Shown one piece after another: positions 17,901 through 25,259 of a stretch of 64,000 nucleotides of DNA. The position numbers and the translations under genes are program-made. This DNA is from Firm-04 sp045596625 (GTDB lineage Bacteria > Bacillota > Clostridia > Oscillospirales > Ruminococcaceae): assembly GCA_045596625.1 (NCBI GenBank), contig JAZOCU010000044.1, positions 29,399 to 93,398 on the forward strand, written 5' to 3'. How positions within the stretch are numbered: position 1 is the stretch's first letter; each line of letters starts with the position of its first letter. The notes beneath the pieces are model-generated. The model was not told where the DNA came from. It did no database searches and saw nothing but the letters and a program-made list of their open reading frames with translations.

Positions 17901-18385
17901 CTGTTACTTCCACGATGACAGATCATCTCCTCAAGGTTGTTATAGCCCAGCATCTTCACGAGATTATTACTGGCATAAATGATCGGAAAGCCTTCTTCAA
18001 GATGTTGCACAAGAAAACAGGCATTTACATTCTCAGCAAGCAGAGTATTGATTAAGTCTCTGCACTGGCAATTCGTATCTAAAATCTCCGTCATACCTTC
18101 TTCTCGCAGAAGCTTGAAGAAAATGGCATGGTAATGCGTATTCTCATCCCACTCCATTTTGACAGCATTGGCATGAATCCATTCTTTGGTTCTGGCATTA
18201 TAGAAAGTATTTTCCTGCCCATTACACCGCAGCGGACAGTTGGAACAAATCTGATCGCTCTGCGCAAGTGCCTGATAGCACTTTTGCATTGGTCTGACAA
18301 CAGGATAATACTGCTTACATTTTTCATTCATATACACAATACGATATTGATTGTCAATGATGTACATTGCTCTGTTCTCATTCAT
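14912..18385 (-). CDS. Hybrid histidine kinase with PAS repeats and two receiver domains
   Basis: 1157 residues from ATG 18385, which has SD AGGAAAGGA about 9 bases upstream. No membrane segment is seen, so it is a soluble sensor. The N-terminal PAS-like segment contains cysteines (CYQALAQ, CSNCPLRC) that could bind metal or sense redox. Several PAS domains follow to about residue 650, with the repeated patterns GYNNLEEM, GYTKQEIEDIF and GYTAEEMM. The HisKA box NMSHDIRTPMNAIIGF carries the autophosphorylated His, and the ATPase has NLLSNAVKFT, DTGIGM and GTGLGMAI. Two receivers end the protein (LVDWLMPDMNG; VFMDIQMPVMDG), both with acceptor Asp. Signal is expected to pass to the Hpt protein. 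A perfect 0A box lies upstream of its promoter. Confidence 0.93.
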   Translation of the reverse strand: MNENRAMYIIDNQYRIVYMNEKCKQYYPVVRPMQKCYQALAQSDQICSNCPLRCNGQENTFYNARTKEWIHANAVKMEWDENTHYHAIFFKLLREEGMTEILDTNCQCRDLINTLLAENVNACFLVQHLEEGFPIIYASNNLVKMLGYNNLEEMICHRGSNRQNYVHPEDAIIVSPDSLTAGMTYTASFRMVRKDGSHFSVADRGSVIAENDCQLLISQLSDMSDMLRKQTTIEMENKALQQQNQELQFMKSRRPGGYHSCRNEDGYPFKEITQQFCDMLGYTKQEIEDIFENKLVNMVIPEDRSKLDIVRNMTQIGSTVDIHFRMKTKERDIIWVKGNVRLSEFGGERFYQATVVEITTEMKTQQELEQKNRELKLILSAIPGGLKNIEINDNYSYRFISEEAAALFGYTAEEMMAVSGGAALEMVYPEDRELVRSQMEQCLLDGSTDYSVRYRIKCKDGNLKYILGCGRKIEDEDGNPYFQSLYIDITKEMESIDIIKQLQLIRALSNDYSDVYALDFKSGSLELIFQHESSMISHLKNECYDAWLVQLTDELIHSENRAEFLERFHLESIQQKLQDKEMFYHNCRINKNGIVSHWQVKCVGIQENGRTTKAIVGFRNIDEEVQVEEERNQALHNALTQAQYANKAKTTFLNNMSHDIRTPMNAIIGFTALALTHIQNTERVKDYLRKITQSSNHLLCLINDVLDMSRIESGKMIIVEKPENLSEIMGEIRNIMQADINAKQLKFEMEVRNVTDEVICCDKLRINQIFLNLLSNAVKFTAPGGTVSMLVSQVKSSLEGVASYEFRIRDTGIGMEKEFLEHVFEPFAQERPNTLSGIQGTGLGMAITKNIVDMCGGTIRVETEPYKGTEIIVMLHFRTMTEQKKIEPIRELEGIRAMVVDDDMTTCQSISKMLRRFGMRVDWTVYGKEAVVRSDEAIEINDPYQLYLVDWLMPDMNGIETTRQIRRVVGKEPPIILLSAYDYADIEDEATEAGVTTFTAKPLFMSELRRVLMIACNIPFEERKLKDIEELAGKRVLVVEDNEINQEISVDILSTVGITADVAENGQIALEMLQAKEAGYYSLVFMDIQMPVMDGYETAKRIRNLDDKGISSIPIVAMTANAYEDDKKMAFTVGMNGHIGKPIEIPKLIETLQTMIN

Positions 18386-18491
18386 ACAAATGTTTCCTTT
18401 CCTGCTTCTGTCGATTTCGTGAATAGAAATTTTGAAAAACGGTATAAAAACCGACAAGACTTCATAATTTACGATTCTTTAGTTCATCGAA

Positions 18492-18520
18492 ATTATAGCA
18501 TATTTCTTACAGCATTTCAA
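18492..18520 (-). promoter_or_regulatory. Sigma-A promoter of the hybrid kinase gene
   Basis: -35 TTGAAA, 17-base spacer, -10 TATAAT, about 105 bases before the start. The rest of the 463-base gap to 18849 holds the 0A box and the sortase terminator. Confidence 0.8.
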
Positions 18521-18544
18521 TAAAATGGAGAACAAAACACAAAA

Positions 18545-18554
18545 TTCGACAAAA
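18545..18554 (-). promoter_or_regulatory. Consensus 0A box upstream of the hybrid kinase
   Basis: On the minus strand this reads TTTTGTCGAA, an exact 0A box, ending 25 bases upstream of the -35. That is a plausible Spo0A activator position. Confidence 0.6.
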
Positions 18555-18785
18555 ATAGCAAAACAAATAGGATCACACAATATGGAAACATCAGCCTGAA
18601 ATCAATAAAACGTTCATGCAGCAAAATGCATATGCTTGTGAAAGACCATTTCCAAAGGCATTGTAAATAGGAAACCGGCTTATGAAAACTGTTAAGTTAA
18701 GAAAAATCTCTTATGCTTGACATAGGCAGTCCCAACATGAGAAATTTCAGATATCTGTCTTGTACAAAACAGAGGATGTTGAAAA

Positions 18786-18816
18786 AGCCGTCTGTGATCG
18801 TTAATCACAAACGGCT
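18786..18816 (-). terminator. Terminator of the sortase gene
   Basis: A 13-base stem with one mismatch (AGCCGTTTGTGAT on the minus strand) and a T run, 33 bases after the sortase stop codon. Confidence 0.85.
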
Positions 18817-18848
18817 ATATATGATATGCAGTTGTGCAAACGAATGTA

Positions 18849-19370
18849 TCACTTCTCTGCTTGAAGCATCCCCACCACAATCTGTCTCTGCGTTCCATCA
18901 TCGGTACAGGTCACAATGGTAAGGCGGTTATCATTGAAATCGTCCAGTATCCAAGTTTCACTCGGCAAAACGATGAAGTTTTCGGTTACTGTATAGGTAT
19001 ACTTTGACCGTTTTTCATCATTATCAACGAGGTGCATCTCCATGCCGATTTCAATATGCTTCATTTCATTGAAAATCTCTGCATAAATTGTGCTGTTATG
19101 TCCGGCAATGCAGTAATTTCCACTTCCGACTTCACCTGTATCGGGAAAATGCCCTGCCGCAACAGACAGCACCTCATGCTCTGTGCCTTCCATGACAGGA
19201 ACCTTGATGTTGAGGGCGGGGATTTCAAATACTACACATTCCTTCAGAAGCGTTTGCTTTTCGATCTCACGGCTGATGTGCTTCCAGCCGAACACTGCTA
19301 AAACGCTCATGCCGAGCGTCATTGCAATGAGTCCTGTGATGAACATGGCTTTTTTCTGTTTCGACTTCAT
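18849..19370 (-). CDS. Sortase (small, class D-like)
   Basis: 173 residues with an N-terminal membrane anchor (about 8-29). Conserved sortase blocks are present: IPALNIKVPVMEG, the catalytic His in YCIAGHNS, the catalytic Cys in TIVTCTDDG and an Arg shortly after. Sortases cleave a C-terminal sorting signal and attach the protein to the wall or polymerise pili. No classical LPxTG protein is adjacent. The nearest candidate substrate is the Thr-rich protein at 22750-23619, which ends with a TGD-plus-hydrophobic-plus-basic tail. It has its own promoter and terminator. Confidence 0.92.
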   Translation of the reverse strand: MKSKQKKAMFITGLIAMTLGMSVLAVFGWKHISREIEKQTLLKECVVFEIPALNIKVPVMEGTEHEVLSVAAGHFPDTGEVGSGNYCIAGHNSTIYAEIFNEMKHIEIGMEMHLVDNDEKRSKYTYTVTENFIVLPSETWILDDFNDNRLTIVTCTDDGTQRQIVVGMLQAEK

Positions 19371-19392
19371 CGTATCACCGTCCTTTGCTTAT

Positions 19393-19421
19393 ATTATAGC
19401 AGAGTTCAACTCATATTGCAA
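19393..19421 (-). promoter_or_regulatory. Sigma-A promoter of the sortase gene
   Basis: -35 TTGCAA, 17-base spacer, -10 TATAAT, about 22 bases before the start. Confidence 0.75.
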
Positions 19422-19423
19422 GA

Positions 19424-19449
19424 AAAGGAGCATTTTTGGATGCTCCTTT
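19424..19449 (-). terminator. Hairpin downstream of the 19542-19829 remnant
   Basis: AAAGGAGCAT with its perfect complement, followed on the minus strand by TTTTCTT. It may have ended the remnant's transcript. Confidence 0.6.
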
Positions 19450-19541
19450 CGTGTTATGATGTTTAATTTTTCATCTCTTTTTCTGCTTTTTGCCATTACG
19501 AACACAGCAATGAGCACAGCAGATCTTATGCTTTGAAGTAT

Positions 19542-19829
19542 TATTGAAATCGGTTGAATCTTTCTTCGTCTTTCACTTCGATATAGTAAAAATTTCCGGA
19601 ACCGTCATCTATGTAGGTAAGTGCGCCATCCTGTATCTTCAAACGAATAACATTACCTCTGATGTTCTCGGAGAGAACATCAATCTCATCAGTAATCGCC
19701 CAAGACCCGGATCCTTTATAGCTGCTCAGATTACCTTCATAATATGAATATGTACCGTCTTGTTAAAGGAGATTGTGAATTGACCGCCAATACCTTTTTT
19801 CATAAACAAAAGTCTTTCCGGCAATGGCA
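19542..19829 (-). pseudogene. Frameshifted, 5'-truncated remnant of a small secreted/lipoprotein-type gene
   Basis: Minus-strand reading gives GKTFVYEK, then (shifted frame) KGIGGQFTISFNK, then after one missing base DGTYSYYEGNLSSYKGSGSW and a tail DGSGNFYYIEVKDEERFNRF before TAA at 19542. The phrase is protein-like and resembles small beta-rich lipoproteins common in gut Firmicutes. The N-terminal half is absent because the GH18 gene ends at 19835. Two frame changes make it non-functional. Confidence 0.65.
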
Positions 19830-19834
19830 TAAGA

Positions 19835-21367
19835 CTAAGATTGAGGATTCTGTATCAACGCACGCTTCATTAACGTCAAGTCAAACACATCCAGTCTGTC
19901 ATCATCAATGAAGTTTCCTGCTTTCCAATCTACAATGGATTCTTCTGCATTTGGTGCACAGATCAGCCACTTCTGAACGGCTACTACATCTGCAATTGAA
20001 AATACGCTGTCTGCATTGACATCACCTGTGATTCCTGCCGGACTTGTCATTTCCGCCTTGATGATCGAAAGCAGAGAATATTCTCCCGCTGCATCCTGTG
20101 ACAGTTCCCAGATCATGATACCGCCGTGATTCTTTGCCATGGCACATTTCTCACGCATAGTGGAGGCTCCGTTATAGGCGACGCCATTGTACAGATCCTT
20201 ATCATAATTTGCCGTATCAGATGCGATCAGTTCCGAAAAGGCAACGTAGGAATTCCAGTCCAGCGCACCGTCAGCGGTATAGCCTCTGCCATAGAACGGA
20301 ACGCCCAACACAAGCTTGTCTTTCGGTATTTTTTTCTGCACATTGAAATACTGCAGGGAAGTCTGGGCAAATTCCATATCTGCGTGGGAACTTTCATCCG
20401 CATCATTATCATATGCCATAACATTGATAAAATCAAAAAGCGCAAAGGTCTCTGGCTTTACATTCACGGCAACCCACTGAGCCGTTGCAGTGGATAATTC
20501 ATATCCTCGTTCATCGCACAGCACCCGCAGCGAAGACACCCAGTCTGCGTAGTAATTCCAGATCTCATGACTTGAACCCAACTCAATGTCAAGATCAATG
20601 CCATCCAGTTCATAGGTTTCACAGTAGGTCATGATCTTCTCGTTGAAGTCCGCCATTTCCGCCGCAGTATCGATCAGAGACAGATAGCCGTCACATCCTC
20701 CGCCTCCGCCCAGTGCTGCCATGACCTTGACATCGGAGGCGTGCGCTTTCTTCACAATGTTCCGCATTTCATTGTTCGGAATCCAGCAGGAGAGACTGCC
20801 TTCCGTGTCAGGATTGCAGAATGCAATATTCAAATGCGTAAGTGCTGTGAAATCAAGGCTTCCATACGCCTGATATGACCAGTCCGGCAAATAGCCCACC
20901 ACACGGGATTCATGCAGCACGTTGTTATCCTGCCCCGGCTCATCAGATATGCTGCCCAGCAGCATATCAATGGCGTACACTGTCACAGGTGCATCCGCTG
21001 CCATAACGGATATGTAATCAAGAAGCGAAAAGTCTGTTCCGAATGCAGCCGACATTGCCTCATAGGAATAATAGTACCAATCTCCCTCTGCGCCATCCGG
21101 CAGTACCTGTGCCCAGGCTTCTCCGCCGCTGTTTGAAGTCAGTACAAAATACGGTGCAGCGGCTGTATCGCACTGCACAGCGATGGTGTTTCCTTCCGCG
21201 TAGATACTTTTGTCAGTAACCGGGATCGTAACCGGACAGGACCATGCATCCGCTGAAGATTCGCCCTCATAGAGACTGATGGAATATTGTTCCGCATGTG
21301 CCGGTATAACATGCATAGAGAGCATTACTGCTGCAAGAAATCCGGATATTATGCTTCTGTATTTCAT
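19835..21367 (-). CDS. Cellulosomal GH18 chitinase-family enzyme with dockerin
   Basis: 510 residues from ATG 21367 with SD AAGGAG 7 bases upstream. The signal peptide ends PAHA. Residues about 25-150 form a beta-rich, possibly carbohydrate-binding region. Residues about 155-430 are a GH18 barrel: VVGYLPDWSYQ, VMAALGGGGG, the catalytic motif DGIDLDIE with the acid Glu, VMAYDND and VPFYGRGY. Residues about 440-510 are a dockerin (GDVNADSVFSIADVVAVQKW and DRLDVFDLTLMKRAL). GH18 enzymes hydrolyse chitin or N-glycan cores, and targets could include fungal walls or host or dietary glycoproteins. It has its own promoter, and no terminator is evident because a remnant follows directly. Confidence 0.93.
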   Translation of the reverse strand: MKYRSIISGFLAAVMLSMHVIPAHAEQYSISLYEGESSADAWSCPVTIPVTDKSIYAEGNTIAVQCDTAAAPYFVLTSNSGGEAWAQVLPDGAEGDWYYYSYEAMSAAFGTDFSLLDYISVMAADAPVTVYAIDMLLGSISDEPGQDNNVLHESRVVGYLPDWSYQAYGSLDFTALTHLNIAFCNPDTEGSLSCWIPNNEMRNIVKKAHASDVKVMAALGGGGGCDGYLSLIDTAAEMADFNEKIMTYCETYELDGIDLDIELGSSHEIWNYYADWVSSLRVLCDERGYELSTATAQWVAVNVKPETFALFDFINVMAYDNDADESSHADMEFAQTSLQYFNVQKKIPKDKLVLGVPFYGRGYTADGALDWNSYVAFSELIASDTANYDKDLYNGVAYNGASTMREKCAMAKNHGGIMIWELSQDAAGEYSLLSIIKAEMTSPAGITGDVNADSVFSIADVVAVQKWLICAPNAEESIVDWKAGNFIDDDRLDVFDLTLMKRALIQNPQS

Positions 21368-21507
21368 AAAAAACTCCTTTCGAATGATGTGGTGTTTCAT
21401 CCATTCAGCGTTAAGTAAGAAACCCACGTTTTATCATGGAAAGATCAGATACATCAAGCCGGTTGTCCTGATAAAGCAGGTAAGGGTCTCCTTATCTGTT
21501 TGCTTTT

Positions 21508-21536
21508 ATTATATCACATGTCCCTTTGAATTTCAA
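21508..21536 (-). promoter_or_regulatory. Sigma-A promoter of the GH18 gene
   Basis: -35 TTGAAA, 17-base spacer, -10 TATAAT. The transcript has a leader of about 135 bases. The rest of the gap up to 21805 shows nothing convincing apart from a 22-codon coding-like scrap at 21533-21601 (minus). Confidence 0.8.
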
Positions 21537-21805
21537 CAGTTTCTGACATAGTTGATTTTTCTGAGCCGTTCTTCGATCTTTTGCATCTCACGCAGAGTCA
21601 TATAGATGAATCACTGCCCGAAAGGGAGACGTTTCCCATGAACAATGATACTGATGCAGCATTTGCTATTGCATTTTGACATTTTTTGTGGTAGGATAAT
21701 CTATGGTCGGAGTCATAGTTGTCCTACTCGGGCACAACGAAAGGTTCAAGATTGACCAGCCGATGAAAGACTCCTGAGAAATTGCTGTATTTTGAGGTGA
21801 AAAAT

Positions 21806-22276
21806 ATGCCTAACACAAACTGGTCAAAGCTCAATCATCTGCAATTAGGCCGATACGCTGAATACTATGCCAAAATGGAGTTTGCATCTTACGGTTTTGA
21901 AGTGTATGCCTCTGAAGTCGATGACCATGGTGTGGATTTTGTGGTAAAATTGCCCGGTGAGAAGCGATTTTACGAGGTGCAGGTGAAATCTGTGAGAGAT
22001 TATCACTATACATCTATATCAAAATCAAAAATGCCACTGCTTTCAGACGACAGACTTGTTTGTTATCTTCATTTTATTAATGGGCAGCTGCCGGATGTTT
22101 TCGTAATACCTGCATCTGCGTGGAGAAATCCCAATGCCGTTTTGGTGGATAGGGAATACGATAAAGCGGGTCAAAAGAGCGCATCGGAATGGGGCATCAA
22201 TATCTCGAAACGAAATTACGAACTATTGGGCAAATATAAGGCTGATAACTGGTTCAACAGTAGCAGCTGCAAATAG
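21806..22276 (+). CDS. DUF4365-like protein with PD-(D/E)XK nuclease-type core
   Basis: 156 residues from ATG 21806 with SD GAGGTG 9 bases upstream. The region LGRYAEYYAKMEFASYGFEV is followed by DDHGVDFVVK and FYEVQVKS, the spacing expected for the metal-binding Asp and the E-x-Q/K of the PD-(D/E)XK fold. The C-terminal half has VFVIPASAW and a basic end. DUF4365-type domains occur alone or in restriction-like and defence proteins, so the biochemical role is undecided. It stands alone and is followed by copy 2 of the dispersed hairpin repeat. Confidence 0.75.
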   Translation: MPNTNWSKLNHLQLGRYAEYYAKMEFASYGFEVYASEVDDHGVDFVVKLPGEKRFYEVQVKSVRDYHYTSISKSKMPLLSDDRLVCYLHFINGQLPDVFVIPASAWRNPNAVLVDREYDKAGQKSASEWGINISKRNYELLGKYKADNWFNSSSCK

Positions 22277-22359
22277 TTATGGTAAAAGAAATAATACCGA
22301 GCAGCAGATCACAGATATCTATCTGATTACTCAAATGAATGAAGCCGATCAATGTTTTG

Positions 22360-22496
22360 TAATCATTTCTTCGCAAAACGGCTCGGTTTTATTTTAGCAT
22401 ACATACAAGGCACGGAAACAAAAAGACTCGTACACTTCATACCAAGCCGGACACAGCATTTGTGTCTTGTGAAAGTATGATATGTACGAGTCTTTT
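22360..22496 (-). repeat. Dispersed hairpin repeat, copy 2
   Basis: The minus strand matches copy 1 (6366-6501 plus): arms AAGACTCGTACA / TGTACGAGTCTT (12 bases, perfect here), an inner CATAC/GTATG pair, the same loop TGCTGTGTCCGG and the same downstream flank. The two copies lie in opposite orientation 16 kb apart, each just after a lone gene of uncertain function. Confidence 0.7.
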
Positions 22497-22562
22497 GACT
22501 CTGATATGTTATACTGAAAGAGCAGTCAACTTGCACTGCTAGTAATAATTTTCGTAATGCAC

Positions 22563-22591
22563 TTGACAAAGTATAATGAATATGCTACAAT
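22563..22591 (+). promoter_or_regulatory. Sigma-A promoter of the Thr-rich surface protein
   Basis: -35 TTGACA, 17-base spacer, -10 TACAAT. The leader of about 150 bases contains a strong SD followed by a minimal frame ATG TTT TAA at 22680-22688. Confidence 0.8.
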
Positions 22592-22749
22592 CAAATTGGA
22601 GAATATGTATCGTTGGTCGAGTATGATGAGCGAATCATTTTCATAGATTTTTATATGCCGATAAATGGAGGTGAGTCCGATGTTTTAAATGTCTAGTTTA
22701 ACCGTTTACAACAATGCCGTAAAAACAATGACTTATGGAGGTTTACATC

Positions 22750-23619
22750 ATGAAAAATATGATGCGTATTATAAACGCCAGACCATGGGCAGTAATCATT
22801 GCAGCAATATTTTTGTTTGCAGGCTGCCTTCTAAACACATCTACTTGCAGTGCTTCGGCAGCGGAAGAAGACTGCGATACATACTGGGATGAGTTTTTTG
22901 AACTATCTCTGGAAGAAATTGAAGCAATATCGGGTGACACATCTAGTTTAGATTACGACAATGCAATATATCTATTTGTACAAATACCATATTGGAATCA
23001 ATTGATTGACGAACTGCTTCCGCAAAAAGATATAATTGGAAATGATTTCCGTTTATTTCGTGATGCTTTTCGCAATTTATTATTGGAGAAATTGCATCTG
23101 AAGGGGATCTATGATACGCTGCTCAATACTCCCTTCTCTGATGACCAGCTTATGGATGAGTTGACGTTCTATATGCCCATTACGGATGATCTTTTTACGG
23201 ATTATCGCATAGAAAAAGAGCCGATGTCTGCTTATAGAGTACTAATGCTTGATTTCAACGTTCCTTCTCTTACATTTGAGTTTGAGTATCAAGGAAATAC
23301 TGTTTCAATGAGCTCTTATGAAGTAACCAAGCGAGTGCTTTATGTAATCAATACATACGCTGAAACAGATCCCTTAATGCCCTTTTATGCCCAACAGATG
23401 ACAAACCTCAAAGACCCCGATACGACTACAACAACCACTGCTGCAGCTACCACCACGACCACCACCACAACAACCACCACAGTAACCGCTGCAGCAACTA
23501 CAACGACTGCAGGCAGTGTGGCAACGGGTGATGCATCTGTGGTCTACCTGATGCTTGCCGGCATCAGTGCTGTTGCAGCGCTCTGCTTTGCAAGAAAGCG
23601 AAAGTCTGCATCCGCCTGA
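22750..23619 (+). CDS. Secreted Thr-rich surface protein with sorting-signal-like C-terminus
   Basis: 289 residues from ATG 22750 with SD GGAGGT 7 bases upstream. A signal peptide covers about residues 1-35. An unrecognised, mostly helical acidic domain spans about 38-220. Then comes a linker of about 30 residues that is almost all Thr and Ala, typical of O-glycosylated spacers. The end has TAGSVATGD, a hydrophobic stretch (VVYLMLAGISAVAALCFA) and RKRK, the layout of a sortase signal with VATGD in place of LPxTG. It is probably wall-anchored, perhaps by the sortase at 18849-19370. The function of the domain is unknown. Confidence 0.8.
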   Translation: MKNMMRIINARPWAVIIAAIFLFAGCLLNTSTCSASAAEEDCDTYWDEFFELSLEEIEAISGDTSSLDYDNAIYLFVQIPYWNQLIDELLPQKDIIGNDFRLFRDAFRNLLLEKLHLKGIYDTLLNTPFSDDQLMDELTFYMPITDDLFTDYRIEKEPMSAYRVLMLDFNVPSLTFEFEYQGNTVSMSSYEVTKRVLYVINTYAETDPLMPFYAQQMTNLKDPDTTTTTTAAATTTTTTTTTTTVTAAATTTTAGSVATGDASVVYLMLAGISAVAALCFARKRKSASA

Positions 23620-23628
23620 TGTGATTGA

Positions 23629-23871
23629 AGTGAGTGTGCCTTTGATCGGGAAGATGCTGCAAAGGTATCTGTGCAGATTGCGGATGAAACCATTACGTCT
23701 GATGTAACGGCGAAAGAACCTGTTGTGATGGAATATACATTGGAGGGTACTCCGGAGCAGAAAGAAGAAATGGATAATCTGATGCCGGATCTGTTTACAG
23801 GCAATGCCTATGATGCACAGGGCAATGTTGTTGCGGAGCTGGTTAATGAAAAATGGATCAATCTGCAATGA
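23629..23871 (+). pseudogene. 3' fragment of an unknown exported-protein gene
   Basis: A continuous coding-like frame (AAKVSVQIADETITSDVTAK, EYTLEGTPEQKEEMDNLMPD, VVAELVNEKWINLQ) ends at TGA 23871 but is closed upstream by TGA at 23626. There is no SD and no plausible start. It looks like the last 80 residues of a beta-rich secreted or lipoprotein gene left after a deletion. The family is not recognised. Confidence 0.5.
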
Positions 23872-23906
23872 ATGCTCCTGTTTACTATCGTTGAGACAAT
23901 GAACAA

Positions 23907-23936
23907 AGGTCTCGGAAGAATATACTTCCGAGACCT
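23907..23936 (+). terminator. Intrinsic terminator
   Basis: AGGTCTCGGAAG and its perfect complement around a 6-base loop, with a T-rich tail (GTTTGTTT). It lies between the remnant and the convergent anti-sigma gene. Confidence 0.85.
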
Positions 23937-23987
23937 GTTTGTTTATAAGCCGGTGCGATCTGCTTTGCAGCTGCACCGAAGCCAAAT

Positions 23988-25259
23988 TCATTCGGGAACA
24001 GCTATGGTGTCATCAAGAATCCGGCATTTCATGATTTCGTATGCGTTGTTTATAGCAGCACCATCTGCGGATAGGATTTCGTCTGTAAACTTGATAACGA
24101 CCGTATCACCGACTGAAAAATCCATGCATTCTAAACAGCGCCGCATACGAATATCCTCGGTCAGGATCGTAAAGAGCATTCCTTCGGATTCATCGGCACA
24201 GAGAACAGTATCATCCAGAACCAAAGAGTCGGCATTGATCTTTGCAATGGTTCCTGCCAGCGAAAACGTATAGGGTTCAAATTGAGCCGGCACTGCGTGT
24301 TCAGAGGCATAACGAAAGATCGTATCGGCAGCCTGTTCTCCAATGTGGTATACGGAGCTGTATCGACTCAGATTGGTCCATAAATAGCCATCCTTTGTAA
24401 TGGAAAATGTCAATTTGTAAATGCCCAGCGCTTCTGATGTCGCAGTGAAGCTCAGATATGATTTGTCGCTGAATGACCATTGATCGTTATTATCCACAAC
24501 GACAGCATCGCGGCATTCGGAGAGGATCTGCCAGATCGGAGTATCTTCCTCCAAACGATAGTATGCGATATCATTATAGCTCTCGCATTGTGTAAACCGA
24601 TCGAGTCGCAGTGTCTGCTGCAGACTGTACATATCCAGCATTTCCCCCAATGTGGATGGCTGATTGCTGTCATCTATGATATATACATAGGATTCCCCGT
24701 ACATTTCTACTGCAATCAGTCGTTCTTCAGAGATCCCTGTGATCGCGCGGACAGAAAATGTATCGCTGTATTGCTTGTCTGTGTAGATATCGACCGCTTC
24801 GGCATGGCAGGTTCCGATGATCTCTCCGAGCAGAGCATTGCTGATGGATCTTCCTCTTGTATCATAGCGCCGGTTTTGAAATATAACAGAGGTGTATTTT
24901 TCACAGGGCATCATGTATTCCCAAGGCCATATCATAGCGGTCGATTCGGCAGATGTGGTGAATGCCTTATAATTGCGTGGAATTCCGCCGATGGAAGTAG
25001 AGCCAGAGTTGACAATTTCATTTTCATTCAGTGCATCAGAGTAGGTACTGTCGGATGGTGTGAAAGAGAGGGCTTTCTTCAGCGTTGGCAGGAGAAGGGT
25101 TCCGGCAATGGGAATCACGACCAGACAAGCAGCAATTGCGATCCATTGTTTCCGATTTGTGTTCGGTGCAGCTTTTGCGGTTTCACGATATGCAAAGGCT
25201 TCATCAATATAGTCGGGATTGATATGAGATATTGCTTCGGAAATCTGTTCTCTTTTCAT
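23988..25259 (-). CDS. Membrane anti-sigma factor-like protein with large extracellular domain
   Basis: 423 residues. A short cytoplasmic part (MKREQISEAISHINPDYIDE, to about 35) is followed by one membrane segment (about 37-58, QWIAIAACLVVIPIAGTLLL) and an outside domain of about 360 residues without a recognised family. The ATG overlaps the stop of the ECF sigma gene by 4 bases, the usual sigma/anti-sigma arrangement. By analogy with such pairs, the inner segment should hold the sigma factor until the outer domain senses a signal. The outer domain has two YISFTAT / LTFSITKDG-type beta stretches but no CBM that can be named. Confidence 0.75.
   Translation of the reverse strand: MKREQISEAISHINPDYIDEAFAYRETAKAAPNTNRKQWIAIAACLVVIPIAGTLLLPTLKKALSFTPSDSTYSDALNENEIVNSGSTSIGGIPRNYKAFTTSAESTAMIWPWEYMMPCEKYTSVIFQNRRYDTRGRSISNALLGEIIGTCHAEAVDIYTDKQYSDTFSVRAITGISEERLIAVEMYGESYVYIIDDSNQPSTLGEMLDMYSLQQTLRLDRFTQCESYNDIAYYRLEEDTPIWQILSECRDAVVVDNNDQWSFSDKSYLSFTATSEALGIYKLTFSITKDGYLWTNLSRYSSVYHIGEQAADTIFRYASEHAVPAQFEPYTFSLAGTIAKINADSLVLDDTVLCADESEGMLFTILTEDIRMRRCLECMDFSVGDTVVIKFTDEILSADGAAINNAYEIMKCRILDDTIAVPE

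Noticed and set aside
21533..21601. 22-codon minus-strand frame MTLREMQKIEERLRKINYVR
   Set aside because: Protein-like wording but overlapping the GH18 promoter, no SD and no longer homologous frame; probably a scrap of a lost gene.
22680..22892. Minimal frame ATG TTT TAA and a following 67-codon frame in the leader of the Thr-rich protein
   Set aside because: A strong SD precedes the minimal frame, but two codons cannot be argued further; the longer frame overlaps the real gene out of frame.
23420..23520. Short tandem ACN repeats here and at 58950-59005
   Set aside because: They encode Thr-rich linkers in secreted proteins, not a CRISPR or other repeat array.
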